In this document: in pieces, positions 5,375 through 12,826 of the stretch
Position numbering within the stretch: the stretch's first letter is position 1
How the letters are laid out: each line of letters begins with the position of its first letter
Source: an uncultured Lachnospiraceae bacterium
GTDB lineage: Bacteria; Bacillota; Clostridia; Lachnospirales; Lachnospiraceae
DNA: 16,878 nucleotides
Assembly: GCA_934432595.1 (NCBI GenBank)
Contig: CAKRYR010000032.1
Coordinates: 1-16,878 of the forward strand
Reading direction: 5' to 3'
The notes under the pieces: generated by a model
Seen by the model: only the letters and a program-made list of their open reading frames with translations
Database searches by the model: none
What the model was told of the DNA's origin: nothing
Translations under genes and position numbers: made by a program

Positions 5375-7366
5375 ATGATGAAAAGAATGAATAAGAAATC
5401 CAAAATATTAATTAGTTTAGCATTATCAGTATGTTTTGTGATCATAGGTGTCGCTGTTGTAGGTAATGTTAAAAAATCTAATGCAGCAGTGCAAAAAGAC
5501 GAAAAAGTTGCTACTGGTTCTGATAGTCAAGATAATATCACTATGTTTCAAGCTTATGAATGGAATACGAATAATGATGGCCAACATTGGAATAGAGTTG
5601 CCAATATGGCTTCAGAATTAAGAAATTTGGGTATTAATCAAGTATGGTTACCACCAGCATACAAAGGAATGTTTGGTGTTGATGATACAGGATATAATCC
5701 ATATGATTTATATGATTTAGGAGAATTTTGTGGTAATACAGAAAAACCAATAGAAAGAACAAGATATGGTACTAAGGATCAATATTTAAATGCTATTAAG
5801 GCTTTACAAGCTAAAGATATAAAAGTATTTGCAGATATAGTATTAAATCATAAGGCTGGTGGTGAAAAGCCTGAAACTGTTACATGTACTGAAGTAGATG
5901 CAAATAATAGATATCGTGTAAAAAGTAAAAATGCTTCTATTTTGGCATATACAATTTTTAATTATGATGTATATGGCGACAGAAGTAGAAATAACAAGTA
6001 TTCAAGTTTTAAATGGGATGCAAGTTGCTTCGATGGAGCAAATTGGGACTGCAACCATGATAGAGAATATAATGAAAGTAAAAATTCTTTATATGTATTT
6101 GATGGAAAAGAATGGGATAACGAAGTTGATGAAGAATTTGGTAATTATGATTTCTTAACTCATCTTGATATTGATTTTGATAATCAAAAAGTTGTTGATG
6201 AATTGACTAACTGGGGTGAGTGGTATGTTAATACTACAGGAATAGATGGATTTAGATTAGATGCTGTAAAACATATTAAATTTGATTTCTTCAATAAATG
6301 GACAAAAGAGATTGAGAATAGAACAGGTAAGAAATTTGATGTAGTAGCTGAATATCTAGATGGAGATATTAATGTAATTAATAATTATATGCAAAAGACT
6401 AATGGTAACTTTGATATATTCGATTTTCCATTATGGTATAGATTTAGAGATGCATCAAAAGGAAACTTTGATTTAAGAGGCCTATTCTCAGGAAGTTTAG
6501 TTGAGAAGAATAAAGATGTAGCTGTTATGTTTGTTGATAACCATGATACTCAACCTGGTAAGGAACAGGCAATGTATAGCTTAGATCAATGGTTTAAATT
6601 ACCAGCATATGCATCAATTTTAACTAGAGAAGGTAAAGCATGTGTATTCTATGGAGATTTTTATGGAACACAGACTGTTACAGATGGATATCCAGGTAAT
6701 TGTAAAGCTATAAAGAATCAATTAGAAACATTATTATATGCAAGAAAGAATTATGCATATGGTGAACAAGTTAATTATTTTAATAATTCAGATTATATTG
6801 GCTGGGTTAGAAAAGGAGATTCAGCACATGAAGGTTCAGGATTAGCAACTTTAATAGCCGACAACAATTATGGTGGTTCAATTACAATGAATGTTGGTCG
6901 TGAACATGCTGGAGAAGTTTGGTACGATATGACTGGAGATGTTAAGGAAACAGTAACTATTGATAATAATGGTAATGGAACATTTTCAGTAAAAGGTAGA
7001 AAGAATGGCAGTTGTTATTCAGTTTGGGTTAGAGATAATTCAAAGAGTAATTCAAATATGTCAGATAGTAAATTAAATAATAAAATTAAGATTTATTATA
7101 AAGGTGACATTGAGAATGCCCATATAATGTATGGAATAAATGATAATAACTGGACAGAAGTACCAGGAGTTCAAATGCAAGATTCTTCATATGAAGGATA
7201 TAAGGAAATTGAAATAGATATAGAAAATAATCAGCAATTGAAATTCTGTTTTACGGATACTAAAGGTAATTGGGATAATAATAAAAATGCCAATTATACA
7301 GCATATAGTCCGGGAGAATATACGGTAATTAGTGGAGCGATTATAAGAGACAATCCTAAAATATAA
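5375..7366 (+). CDS. Secreted alpha-amylase (GH13) with C-terminal CBM25-like module
   Basis: The 663-residue enzyme hydrolyses internal alpha-1,4 bonds of starch outside the cell. A signal peptide covers about residues 1-38 (hydrophobic 11-30, likely cleavage near NAA). The catalytic domain (about 54-555) shows the GH13 blocks: DIVLNH at 154-159, GFRLDAVKH at 292-300 with nucleophile Asp296, acid/base Glu326 in VVAEY, and FVDNHD at 386-391 with Asp391. MFQAYEWNT at the start and the AEY form of block III point to subfamily GH13_5, the liquefying amylases. Residues about 570-655 look like a CBM25 starch-binding module (IYYKG, NNWTEVPGVQM, GNWDNN, NANY). No sortase motif is seen, so it is probably released. 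AAAGGGGA (5363-5370) serves ATG 5375 or the adjacent ATG 5378. It stands alone, with its own promoter and terminator. Confidence 0.95.
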   Translation: MMKRMNKKSKILISLALSVCFVIIGVAVVGNVKKSNAAVQKDEKVATGSDSQDNITMFQAYEWNTNNDGQHWNRVANMASELRNLGINQVWLPPAYKGMFGVDDTGYNPYDLYDLGEFCGNTEKPIERTRYGTKDQYLNAIKALQAKDIKVFADIVLNHKAGGEKPETVTCTEVDANNRYRVKSKNASILAYTIFNYDVYGDRSRNNKYSSFKWDASCFDGANWDCNHDREYNESKNSLYVFDGKEWDNEVDEEFGNYDFLTHLDIDFDNQKVVDELTNWGEWYVNTTGIDGFRLDAVKHIKFDFFNKWTKEIENRTGKKFDVVAEYLDGDINVINNYMQKTNGNFDIFDFPLWYRFRDASKGNFDLRGLFSGSLVEKNKDVAVMFVDNHDTQPGKEQAMYSLDQWFKLPAYASILTREGKACVFYGDFYGTQTVTDGYPGNCKAIKNQLETLLYARKNYAYGEQVNYFNNSDYIGWVRKGDSAHEGSGLATLIADNNYGGSITMNVGREHAGEVWYDMTGDVKETVTIDNNGNGTFSVKGRKNGSCYSVWVRDNSKSNSNMSDSKLNNKIKIYYKGDIENAHIMYGINDNNWTEVPGVQMQDSSYEGYKEIEIDIENNQQLKFCFTDTKGNWDNNKNANYTAYSPGEYTVISGAIIRDNPKI

Positions 7367-7380
7367 AAACTAAAATATCA

Positions 7381-7416
7381 AATAAGAAGAGAATGCTTAG
7401 GCATTCTCTTCTTATT
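7381..7416. terminator. Bidirectional terminator between the amylase gene and feoB
   Basis: A perfect 16-bp stem (7381-7396 with 7401-7416, AATAAGAAGAGAATGC and its complement) with a TTAG loop separates two convergent genes. Its last two bases overlap the feoB stop codon (7415-7417). An outer ATATCAAAT/ATTTGATAT pair flanks it. T-rich sequence follows on both sides, so it can serve both transcripts. Confidence 0.85.
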
Positions 7417-9469
7417 ATCTAAATATTTGATATGCAATTGTTGATAGTAACCACGCTATAAATAATTGATATACTAATGAAAATATTGTCCATTTTTTCG
7501 ATTGAAATTCTTTATGCATTGTAGTAAATGCTGCTATACATGGGGTATATAATAATGCAAAAACTATTAATGAAATTGCACTTGCATATGTGAAACCTGA
7601 ATTAAATAATACAGTGTGAAAATCAAACATACCATGTAAAGAAGTTATATTTGAAATACCGTATATTATACCAAAACTTGAAACGATTGTTTCTTTTCCG
7701 GCGATACCAAATATCAAGGCAACAATGATTTGCCATGAACCTAGTCCAGCAGGCTTCATAATAGGAGATAGTACCTTACCTAACATTGCACCAAAACTTG
7801 CAGATACATTATTACTACACATACCATGTGGTCCAAAGTTCAGTATTAACCAAACAATTATTGAAGCAATAAATATTGTTGTACCTGCTTTTGTTAAATA
7901 ATCTTTTACTTTTTCAGTTGCATAAATTAAAATACTATGAGTATTTGGTTTTTTATATTCGGGTAATTCAATAACTAATTCACCAGAAGAATTTTTTGAT
8001 TTATCAAATAATTTAATTATTAATGCAGTAAGTATCGCTATAATTATTCCTAATACATACATAGAGAATGCAGCTATTATTGCATATTTTCCCAAAAATA
8101 CATGAGAAAATAATATATATACAGGTAGCTTAGCACTACAAGACATAAATGGTGTAATGAAAATTGTTTTACGTCTATCATGCATATTTTCCAATGTTCT
8201 TGAACTCATTACAGCCGGAACAGTACAACCAAAACCAAGTAACATAGGGACAAATGCTCTACCAGATAAACCTATTTTATCCATAAGATTATCCATTACG
8301 TATGCAACTCTTGACATATATCCACTATCCTCAAGAATAGCAAGAGCTAGAAAAAGGATAAAAATATTTGGTAAAAATGTTAGAATACTGCCTACTCCTG
8401 CAAGAGCTCCGTCTACAATTAAAGATTTTAATATATGATTAACATGTATTGCATCCAGTAAAAAATTTACTCCATAAGTAATTCTGTCTAATAAAACTTG
8501 TAAATAGCCACTAAAGTAGTCACCTAAAGTAAAAGTCAGAATAAATACTAAAGCCATAATTCCAAAGAATATAGGGCCACCCCAAATATTACTGGTTAGT
8601 ACTTTATCTATTTTATCAGTAAATTCTGTTTTACTTTTTCTATTTACAACAGTTTCTTCAATTATTTCTTCAATAAAATCGTATTTCTGATTAATGATAT
8701 CTGTTTCATAATTTTTGGTTACAATATCATCAAAATCAGGATATAGATTGCAAATTTCATCATCTTTTTCAAGTAGTTTTATTGCTAACCATCTTAGATT
8801 ATCTACTAAACCATATTTTTCTCTAAGTCGTTTAGTTATCTCATCGATTTTATCTTCGATTTCATCAGAATACACAAGAGCAATTTCTTTATGATGTTTA
8901 TGTATGTGTTTGCTCTCTTTTTCGTTGGTTTCATGATGATGTTCTAGGTTGTTATCGGTTGGCTTTCTTTTATGATGGGCAACTGCATGCATAAGAATAT
9001 CGAGTCCAGTTTTTTTTCTTGCACTTACAGGAATAACAGGTATACCAAGCATTTCTGGTAAACGGTGTAAATCAATTTCCATACCACGTTCTTCAACGAT
9101 ATCCATCATATTAAGAGCTAAAATTACAGGCTTACCTAACTCAATTAATTGAAGTGTTAAATATAAATTTCGTTCTAGCGCTGAAGCATCGACAATATCT
9201 ATAATTACATCAACATCTTCACTAAGTATATATTGTCTAGAAAGTTTTTCTTCCATCGTATATGATGTAAGACTGTATATACCAGGTAAATCAACTAGTT
9301 TGTAGTTGTGATCATGATATTTAAAAGCACCTTCTTTTTTCTCAACAGTAACGCCAGGCCAATTTGCAACCTTTAGTTTTGCACCTGTATATGCATTAAA
9401 TAAGGTAGTTTTACCACAGTTTGGATTGCCTATAAATCCAACATGTAAATCTGCTTTTGTATTACTCAT
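7415..9469 (-). CDS. feoB: Ferrous iron transporter B
   Basis: Inner-membrane Fe(II) uptake protein with a cytosolic G domain. In 684 residues: G1 GNPNCGKT (14-21), G3 DLPG (60-63), G4 NMMD (120-123) and G5-like SARK (149-152). A helical guanine-dissociation-inhibitor-like region follows to about 285, then the membrane part (about 296-683) with the conserved GCTVPA (414-419), SCSAKLP (443-449) and AGKET (590-594) blocks that carry the metal-path cysteines. Residues 161-193 form a linker with 10 histidines in 33 positions, which could bind metal; this varies between FeoB proteins. The start overlaps the feoA stop by 8 bases, indicating translational coupling. Iron control by a Fur- or DtxR-type repressor is usual for the family but not proven here. 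Confidence 0.97.
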   Translation of the reverse strand: MSNTKADLHVGFIGNPNCGKTTLFNAYTGAKLKVANWPGVTVEKKEGAFKYHDHNYKLVDLPGIYSLTSYTMEEKLSRQYILSEDVDVIIDIVDASALERNLYLTLQLIELGKPVILALNMMDIVEERGMEIDLHRLPEMLGIPVIPVSARKKTGLDILMHAVAHHKRKPTDNNLEHHHETNEKESKHIHKHHKEIALVYSDEIEDKIDEITKRLREKYGLVDNLRWLAIKLLEKDDEICNLYPDFDDIVTKNYETDIINQKYDFIEEIIEETVVNRKSKTEFTDKIDKVLTSNIWGGPIFFGIMALVFILTFTLGDYFSGYLQVLLDRITYGVNFLLDAIHVNHILKSLIVDGALAGVGSILTFLPNIFILFLALAILEDSGYMSRVAYVMDNLMDKIGLSGRAFVPMLLGFGCTVPAVMSSRTLENMHDRRKTIFITPFMSCSAKLPVYILFSHVFLGKYAIIAAFSMYVLGIIIAILTALIIKLFDKSKNSSGELVIELPEYKKPNTHSILIYATEKVKDYLTKAGTTIFIASIIVWLILNFGPHGMCSNNVSASFGAMLGKVLSPIMKPAGLGSWQIIVALIFGIAGKETIVSSFGIIYGISNITSLHGMFDFHTVLFNSGFTYASAISLIVFALLYTPCIAAFTTMHKEFQSKKWTIFSLVYQLFIAWLLSTIAYQIFR

Positions 9470-9695
9470 GTGATATATTCTCCTTTAAATATATATTTTT
9501 TGATATATTTTTCCCAATAGCTAATCGGGTTCCTCTAACTTTAAAAATTAAAGAGCCATTCTTCTTTTTATTAAGTATTTCTATTTTAGTATCAGCAATC
9601 ATTCCCATGGCTTCAAGATGACGCTTTATTTCTATTTTTACATCTATCTTATTAAGTATATAAGAAGATCCGATTTGTGCTTTATCTAGTGTCAT
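9462..9695 (-). CDS. feoA: Ferrous iron transport protein A
   Basis: A small SH3-like cytosolic protein (77 residues) that accompanies FeoB and is thought to modulate it. The typical pattern is present: an N-terminal TLDKAQIGSSYIL strand, HLEAMGMIADTKIEIL in the middle and the closing GTRLAIGKNIS. The ATG at 9695 is chosen because GGAG lies 8 bases upstream; the in-frame GTG at 9704 would overlap that ribosome binding site. It overlaps feoB by 8 bases and follows queH in the same direction after about 134 bases. Confidence 0.92.
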   Translation of the reverse strand: MTLDKAQIGSSYILNKIDVKIEIKRHLEAMGMIADTKIEILNKKKNGSLIFKVRGTRLAIGKNISKNIYLKENISHE

Positions 9696-9731
9696 ATATG
9701 TCACTCCAGTTTATTTTTATTCAAATTAAGG

Positions 9732-9780
9732 TATCAAAAATAGTAATTATTGAGCCGATGGCTGAACTATTATCAAAAAT
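9732..9780 (-). promoter_or_regulatory. Hairpin with flanking repeats between queH and feoA
   Basis: A direct repeat TATCAAAAAT (9732-9741 and 9771-9780) brackets an imperfect inverted repeat with the core TTGAGCC-GAT-GGCTGAA (arms 9744-9756 and 9760-9772, 11 of 13 positions pairing on the minus-strand RNA). In the direction of transcription the hairpin is followed by CTATTTTTG, so it could terminate queH. Equally, the palindrome could be an operator, for example iron-responsive, for feoAB. I cannot decide between these. Confidence 0.4.
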
Positions 9781-9829
9781 ACGCATTAATCTGATTATTT
9801 ATGTTGGTTTATATTGTTATAATAAATAA

Positions 9830-10474
9830 TTATTGTTTATTACAGATATTGCGGTTAGTCATTAGAGATTCTTTGTAAGAATAAATACAACCACAATAAT
9901 TTTGTCTATATAAATTATATTCAGTTGATAATTCAATTGAACGTTTATAGCCATTTTTCTTTTTAAAATCTGAAAATAAATATGGTATATTATATTTTCT
10001 AGAGAAGTCTCTACCAATTCCATTAAGTAATTGTGCATCCTTATGCGGACTAATTGAAAGAGTAGTCGTAAAATAATCAAAATTGTTTTTTTTAGCATAT
10101 TGAGCTGAATGCTCTAAACGAAGTTTGAAACATTCTTCACATCTTTTTCCACGCTCAGGTTCATTTTCGAGACCTTTTGCAATTGTATAAAATTCATTGG
10201 GCTCATAGTGTTCTATGATAACATTTATAGACCTTGCTAGGGACATAGAATCTACCAAACGTGTAAGCTCATTAGCTCTTTTATCAAATTCTTCCTCCTT
10301 ACTTATATTTGGGTTATAAAAATATAGTGTAATATCAAAATATTTACTTAGATATTCTATACAATAACTACTACATGGCGCACAACAACTATGTAATAGT
10401 AATTTTGGAATTATTCCCTTTTGGTTATTTTCTTTTATAATATTCTCTAAAACTTTTTGATAATTCTCATTCAA
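9830..10474 (-). CDS. queH: Epoxyqueuosine reductase QueH
   Basis: Catalyses the last step of queuosine synthesis, reduction of epoxyqueuosine to queuosine in tRNA; it is the non-homologous replacement of QueG (formerly DUF208). The 214-residue protein has the family's cysteine sets: HSCCAPC (His28, Cys30, Cys31, Cys34), RCEEC (Cys112, Cys115) and YCGC (Cys194, Cys196). YFYNPNI, GLENEPERG and TTTLSISPHKD are family blocks. These cysteines hold an iron-sulfur cluster. The start is a TTG at 10474 with GAGGA 6 bases upstream. An in-frame stop just upstream and the absence of any Met before HSCC leave no better ATG. It precedes feoA on the same strand and is divergent from glmS. Confidence 0.93.
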   Translation of the reverse strand: MNENYQKVLENIIKENNQKGIIPKLLLHSCCAPCSSYCIEYLSKYFDITLYFYNPNISKEEEFDKRANELTRLVDSMSLARSINVIIEHYEPNEFYTIAKGLENEPERGKRCEECFKLRLEHSAQYAKKNNFDYFTTTLSISPHKDAQLLNGIGRDFSRKYNIPYLFSDFKKKNGYKRSIELSTEYNLYRQNYCGCIYSYKESLMTNRNICNKQ

Positions 10475-10510
10475 AATAAATCCTCATTTCTTCATTAATA
10501 AACCATTTAC

Positions 10511-10540
10511 ATATTACACCAAATTTTCATCCTAAGTCAA
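10511..10540 (-). promoter_or_regulatory. queH: queH promoter
   Basis: On the minus strand, TTGACT (10540-10535), 18 bases, TAATAT (10516-10511), about 37 bases ahead of the TTG start. Confidence 0.6.
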
Positions 10541-10599
10541 TAGCTTACGTGAAGCGATAGGTTAGTAAATCGTCTCTAGAATTAAAAACCAAAAAATAG

Positions 10600-10628
10600 T
10601 TGACAGTTATGGGGAATTATGGGAAAAT
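10600..10628 (+). promoter_or_regulatory. glmS: glmS promoter
   Basis: A perfect TTGACA (10600-10605), 17 bases, GAAAAT (10623-10628). The spacer and -10 hold a near-repeat TTATGGGGAA / TTATGGGAAA. The predicted leader is only about 25 bases, too short for a glmS ribozyme. Confidence 0.6.
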
Positions 10629-10658
10629 TAAGGATAGATTTGTAAAGGAGGCATAGGC

Positions 10659-12479
10659 ATGTGCGGAATAATTGGATTTACAGGGAAAGGCGATGCTAAA
10701 GAGGCATTATTAGATGGATTACAAAGTTTGGAATATAGAGGATACGATAGTGCTGGTATATCATATTTTACTGATGCTGGGATTAATACAATAAAGACTG
10801 TAGGAAAAGTACAATGTTTACATAATAAAGTTGATGAGGAAGCAAATGAGGAAACACATTGTGGAATAGGTCATACTAGATGGGCAACTCATGGAGGTGT
10901 GTCTGATGTTAATTCACATCCTCATACAGCAGGAAATGTTACATTAATACATAATGGGATTATAGAAAACTATCAAGAATTGGCTGAAGAGTTAGCAAAA
11001 GAAGGTATAAAACCAGTATCTCAGACTGATTCAGAGATTGCAGCAATGGTTATTAATTATTATTATAAAGGAGATCCTGTAGAAGCAATTAAGAAAGCTG
11101 TAGCTAGACTTGAAGGTGCATATGGATTTTGTATATTATTTAAGGATCATCCAGGTGAAATATATGCCATACGTAATGGAAGTCCTTTAGTTGCAACACA
11201 TTCGCAAGAGGGTAGTGCAATTGCATCAGATGTTGTTGCATTGATAAAATATTCAAAGGATTATTTTGTACTTCCTGAACATCAAATTGCTAGATTGACA
11301 AAAGATGGAATAGAAGTACATGATTTAGAAGATAATGAAGTAAAACCAGAGATGCTTCATGTTAATTGGGATATTGCAGCTGCAAGAAAAGGTGGCTATG
11401 ATTACTTTATGTTAAAGGAAATTCATGAGCAACCAGACGCGTTACGTAATACTATTTTCCCAAGAATACAACATGGCATGCCATATTTAGAAGAGGACGG
11501 TATAGATGATAAAGTATTAGCTAATTGTAATAGAATAGTTATTGCTGCTTGTGGTACTGCAATGCATGCAGGATTGATAGGAAAGAATATGATAGAAAAA
11601 TTGATTCGTATACCTGTTTCTGTTGAAATAGCATCAGAATTTAGATATGCTGACCCTATTATGGATGATAAGACATTATTTATAACTATTTCTCAATCAG
11701 GAGAGACAGCTGATACTTTAGCCGCTCTTAGATTAGCAAAAGAAAAAGGAGCTAAGACATTATCAGTTGTAAATGTAAAAGGTTCATCTATTGCAAGGGA
11801 AAGTGATTATGTATTGTATACGCATGCAGGTCCAGAAATTGCAGTTGCTAGTACAAAGGCATATACAGTTCAATTATCTTGTATGTATATTTTGGCATTT
11901 AGAATGGCAAAGGCTAGAAATATTATGTCTGATGATGAGATCAAAGAATTAGTAAGACTACTAAAGAAGACTATTGATGATGTAGAAAAAGTATTAAAAT
12001 ATGATACACAAATTGAAAATATAAGTGGAATGCTTAATAAGGCATCTAATTTATTCTTTATAGGAAGAGGATTAGACTATGCGTTATCATGTGAGGGTTC
12101 AATAAAATTGAAAGAAATTAGTTACATTCATTCAGAAGCATATGCAGCAGGTGAATTAAAACATGGTACGATTTCTTTAATAACAGATAATGTACCAGTA
12201 ATAGCTTTGGCAACACAGGAAAGTGTATATGCAAAGATGATATCTAATGTTCAAGAGGTAAGATCAAGAGGTGCAAGTGTTATTTTAATAACAAATGCGG
12301 GAGTAACTGTTGATCCAGCATTATGTGATCATCAGATAATATTACCAAAGATGGATGATAGATTTGCACCATTTGGAGCTGCAGTTGTATTACAATATAT
12401 AGCTTATTATACAGCAGTTGGAAGAGGTCTTAATGTTGATCAACCTCGTAATCTTGCTAAGTCAGTAACTGTTGAGTAA
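10659..12479 (+). CDS. glmS: Glutamine--fructose-6-phosphate aminotransferase (isomerizing)
   Basis: Makes glucosamine-6-phosphate from fructose-6-phosphate and glutamine, the entry step to UDP-GlcNAc and peptidoglycan, in the cytoplasm. The 606-residue length is standard. Cys2, exposed after Met removal (MCGIIGF), is the glutaminase nucleophile, and the glutaminase domain shows YRGYDSAG (26-33), GHTRWATHG (71-79) and HNGIIEN (98-104). Two SIS sugar-isomerase domains follow, with ACGTA (297-301), SQSGET (345-350), ASTKAYT (397-403) and SEAYAAGELKHG (492-503). The C-terminus KSVTVE is typical. AAGGAGG (10645-10651) supports the start. The usual glmS ribozyme of many Firmicutes is not found in the upstream region. 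It is monocistronic, with a terminator downstream. Confidence 0.98.
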   Translation: MCGIIGFTGKGDAKEALLDGLQSLEYRGYDSAGISYFTDAGINTIKTVGKVQCLHNKVDEEANEETHCGIGHTRWATHGGVSDVNSHPHTAGNVTLIHNGIIENYQELAEELAKEGIKPVSQTDSEIAAMVINYYYKGDPVEAIKKAVARLEGAYGFCILFKDHPGEIYAIRNGSPLVATHSQEGSAIASDVVALIKYSKDYFVLPEHQIARLTKDGIEVHDLEDNEVKPEMLHVNWDIAAARKGGYDYFMLKEIHEQPDALRNTIFPRIQHGMPYLEEDGIDDKVLANCNRIVIAACGTAMHAGLIGKNMIEKLIRIPVSVEIASEFRYADPIMDDKTLFITISQSGETADTLAALRLAKEKGAKTLSVVNVKGSSIARESDYVLYTHAGPEIAVASTKAYTVQLSCMYILAFRMAKARNIMSDDEIKELVRLLKKTIDDVEKVLKYDTQIENISGMLNKASNLFFIGRGLDYALSCEGSIKLKEISYIHSEAYAAGELKHGTISLITDNVPVIALATQESVYAKMISNVQEVRSRGASVILITNAGVTVDPALCDHQIILPKMDDRFAPFGAAVVLQYIAYYTAVGRGLNVDQPRNLAKSVTVE

Positions 12480-12558
12480 GTAGAACGGAGTAAACTTGAG
12501 TGTGAAAGAGTTATAGGTGAAACTTAGTTGTATAATAAATAATATTTGGTACCACATT

Positions 12559-12614
12559 AAATAAGTATGATTTAGGACTGCTTTGGATTATGTTAAGTAG
12601 TCCTTTTCTTATTT
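12559..12614 (+). terminator. glmS: Terminator downstream of glmS
   Basis: AGGACTGCTT (12574-12583) pairs with AAGTAGTCCT (12595-12604), 10 bp with one G-U, followed by TTTTCTTATTT. An outer pair AAATAAG (12559-12565) / CTTATTT (12608-12614) can extend the stem. Confidence 0.75.
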
Positions 12615-12648
12615 AATAGGAAATTGCGTCGCATTTCCTATTAAATAA
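12609..12648. repeat. Perfect 16-bp inverted repeat, probable second terminator
   Basis: TTATTTAATAGGAAAT (12609-12624) is exactly complementary to 12633-12648 across an 8-base spacer (TGCGTCGC). It shares its first six bases with the outer stem of the preceding terminator, so the two structures partly compete. It is followed by A-rich rather than T-rich sequence on the plus strand. On the minus strand the T-rich complement would follow, which would suit a terminator facing the other way. Confidence 0.6.
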
Positions 12649-12763
12649 AACAGCGACTCTTTGTTCTTAAAAATCTTTAGCATGCTCTTAGAATAGTAAT
12701 AGTATTTAATACCTAAAAGCTTTAAAAAGACAAAAAAAGTATATATTTTAAAGTTGAAATTGT

Positions 12764-12810
12764 CGATAAAATTCTTGTAAGCGAGAAAAAAGATAGAGTA
12801 TTTATCGCTT
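12764..12810 (+). repeat. Competing inverted repeats in the dgt leader
   Basis: CGATAAA (12764-12770) pairs with TTTATCG (12801-12807), while AAGCGA (12779-12784) pairs with TCGCTT (12805-12810). The 3' arms overlap, so only one hairpin can form at a time. They end 17 bases before the chosen start at 12827 and 6 bases before the ribosome binding site at 12817. Confidence 0.3.
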
Positions 12811-12826
12811 CGGAATGGAGAGTATT

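Larger units (their letters stand above)
12480..12826. other. 347-base gap between glmS and dgt
   Basis: No gene is visible. From left to right it holds a T-box-like GGTACCAC (12549-12556), the glmS terminator (12559-12614), a long perfect inverted repeat (12609-12648), an AT-rich stretch that should contain the dgt-dnaG-rpoD promoter (no convincing -35/-10 pair found), and two competing inverted repeats just ahead of dgt (12764-12810). Confidence 0.6.

Noticed and set aside
10475..10658. glmS ribozyme upstream of glmS
   Set aside because: The predicted leader is about 25 bases and no ribozyme core is visible in the 184-base region shared with queH.
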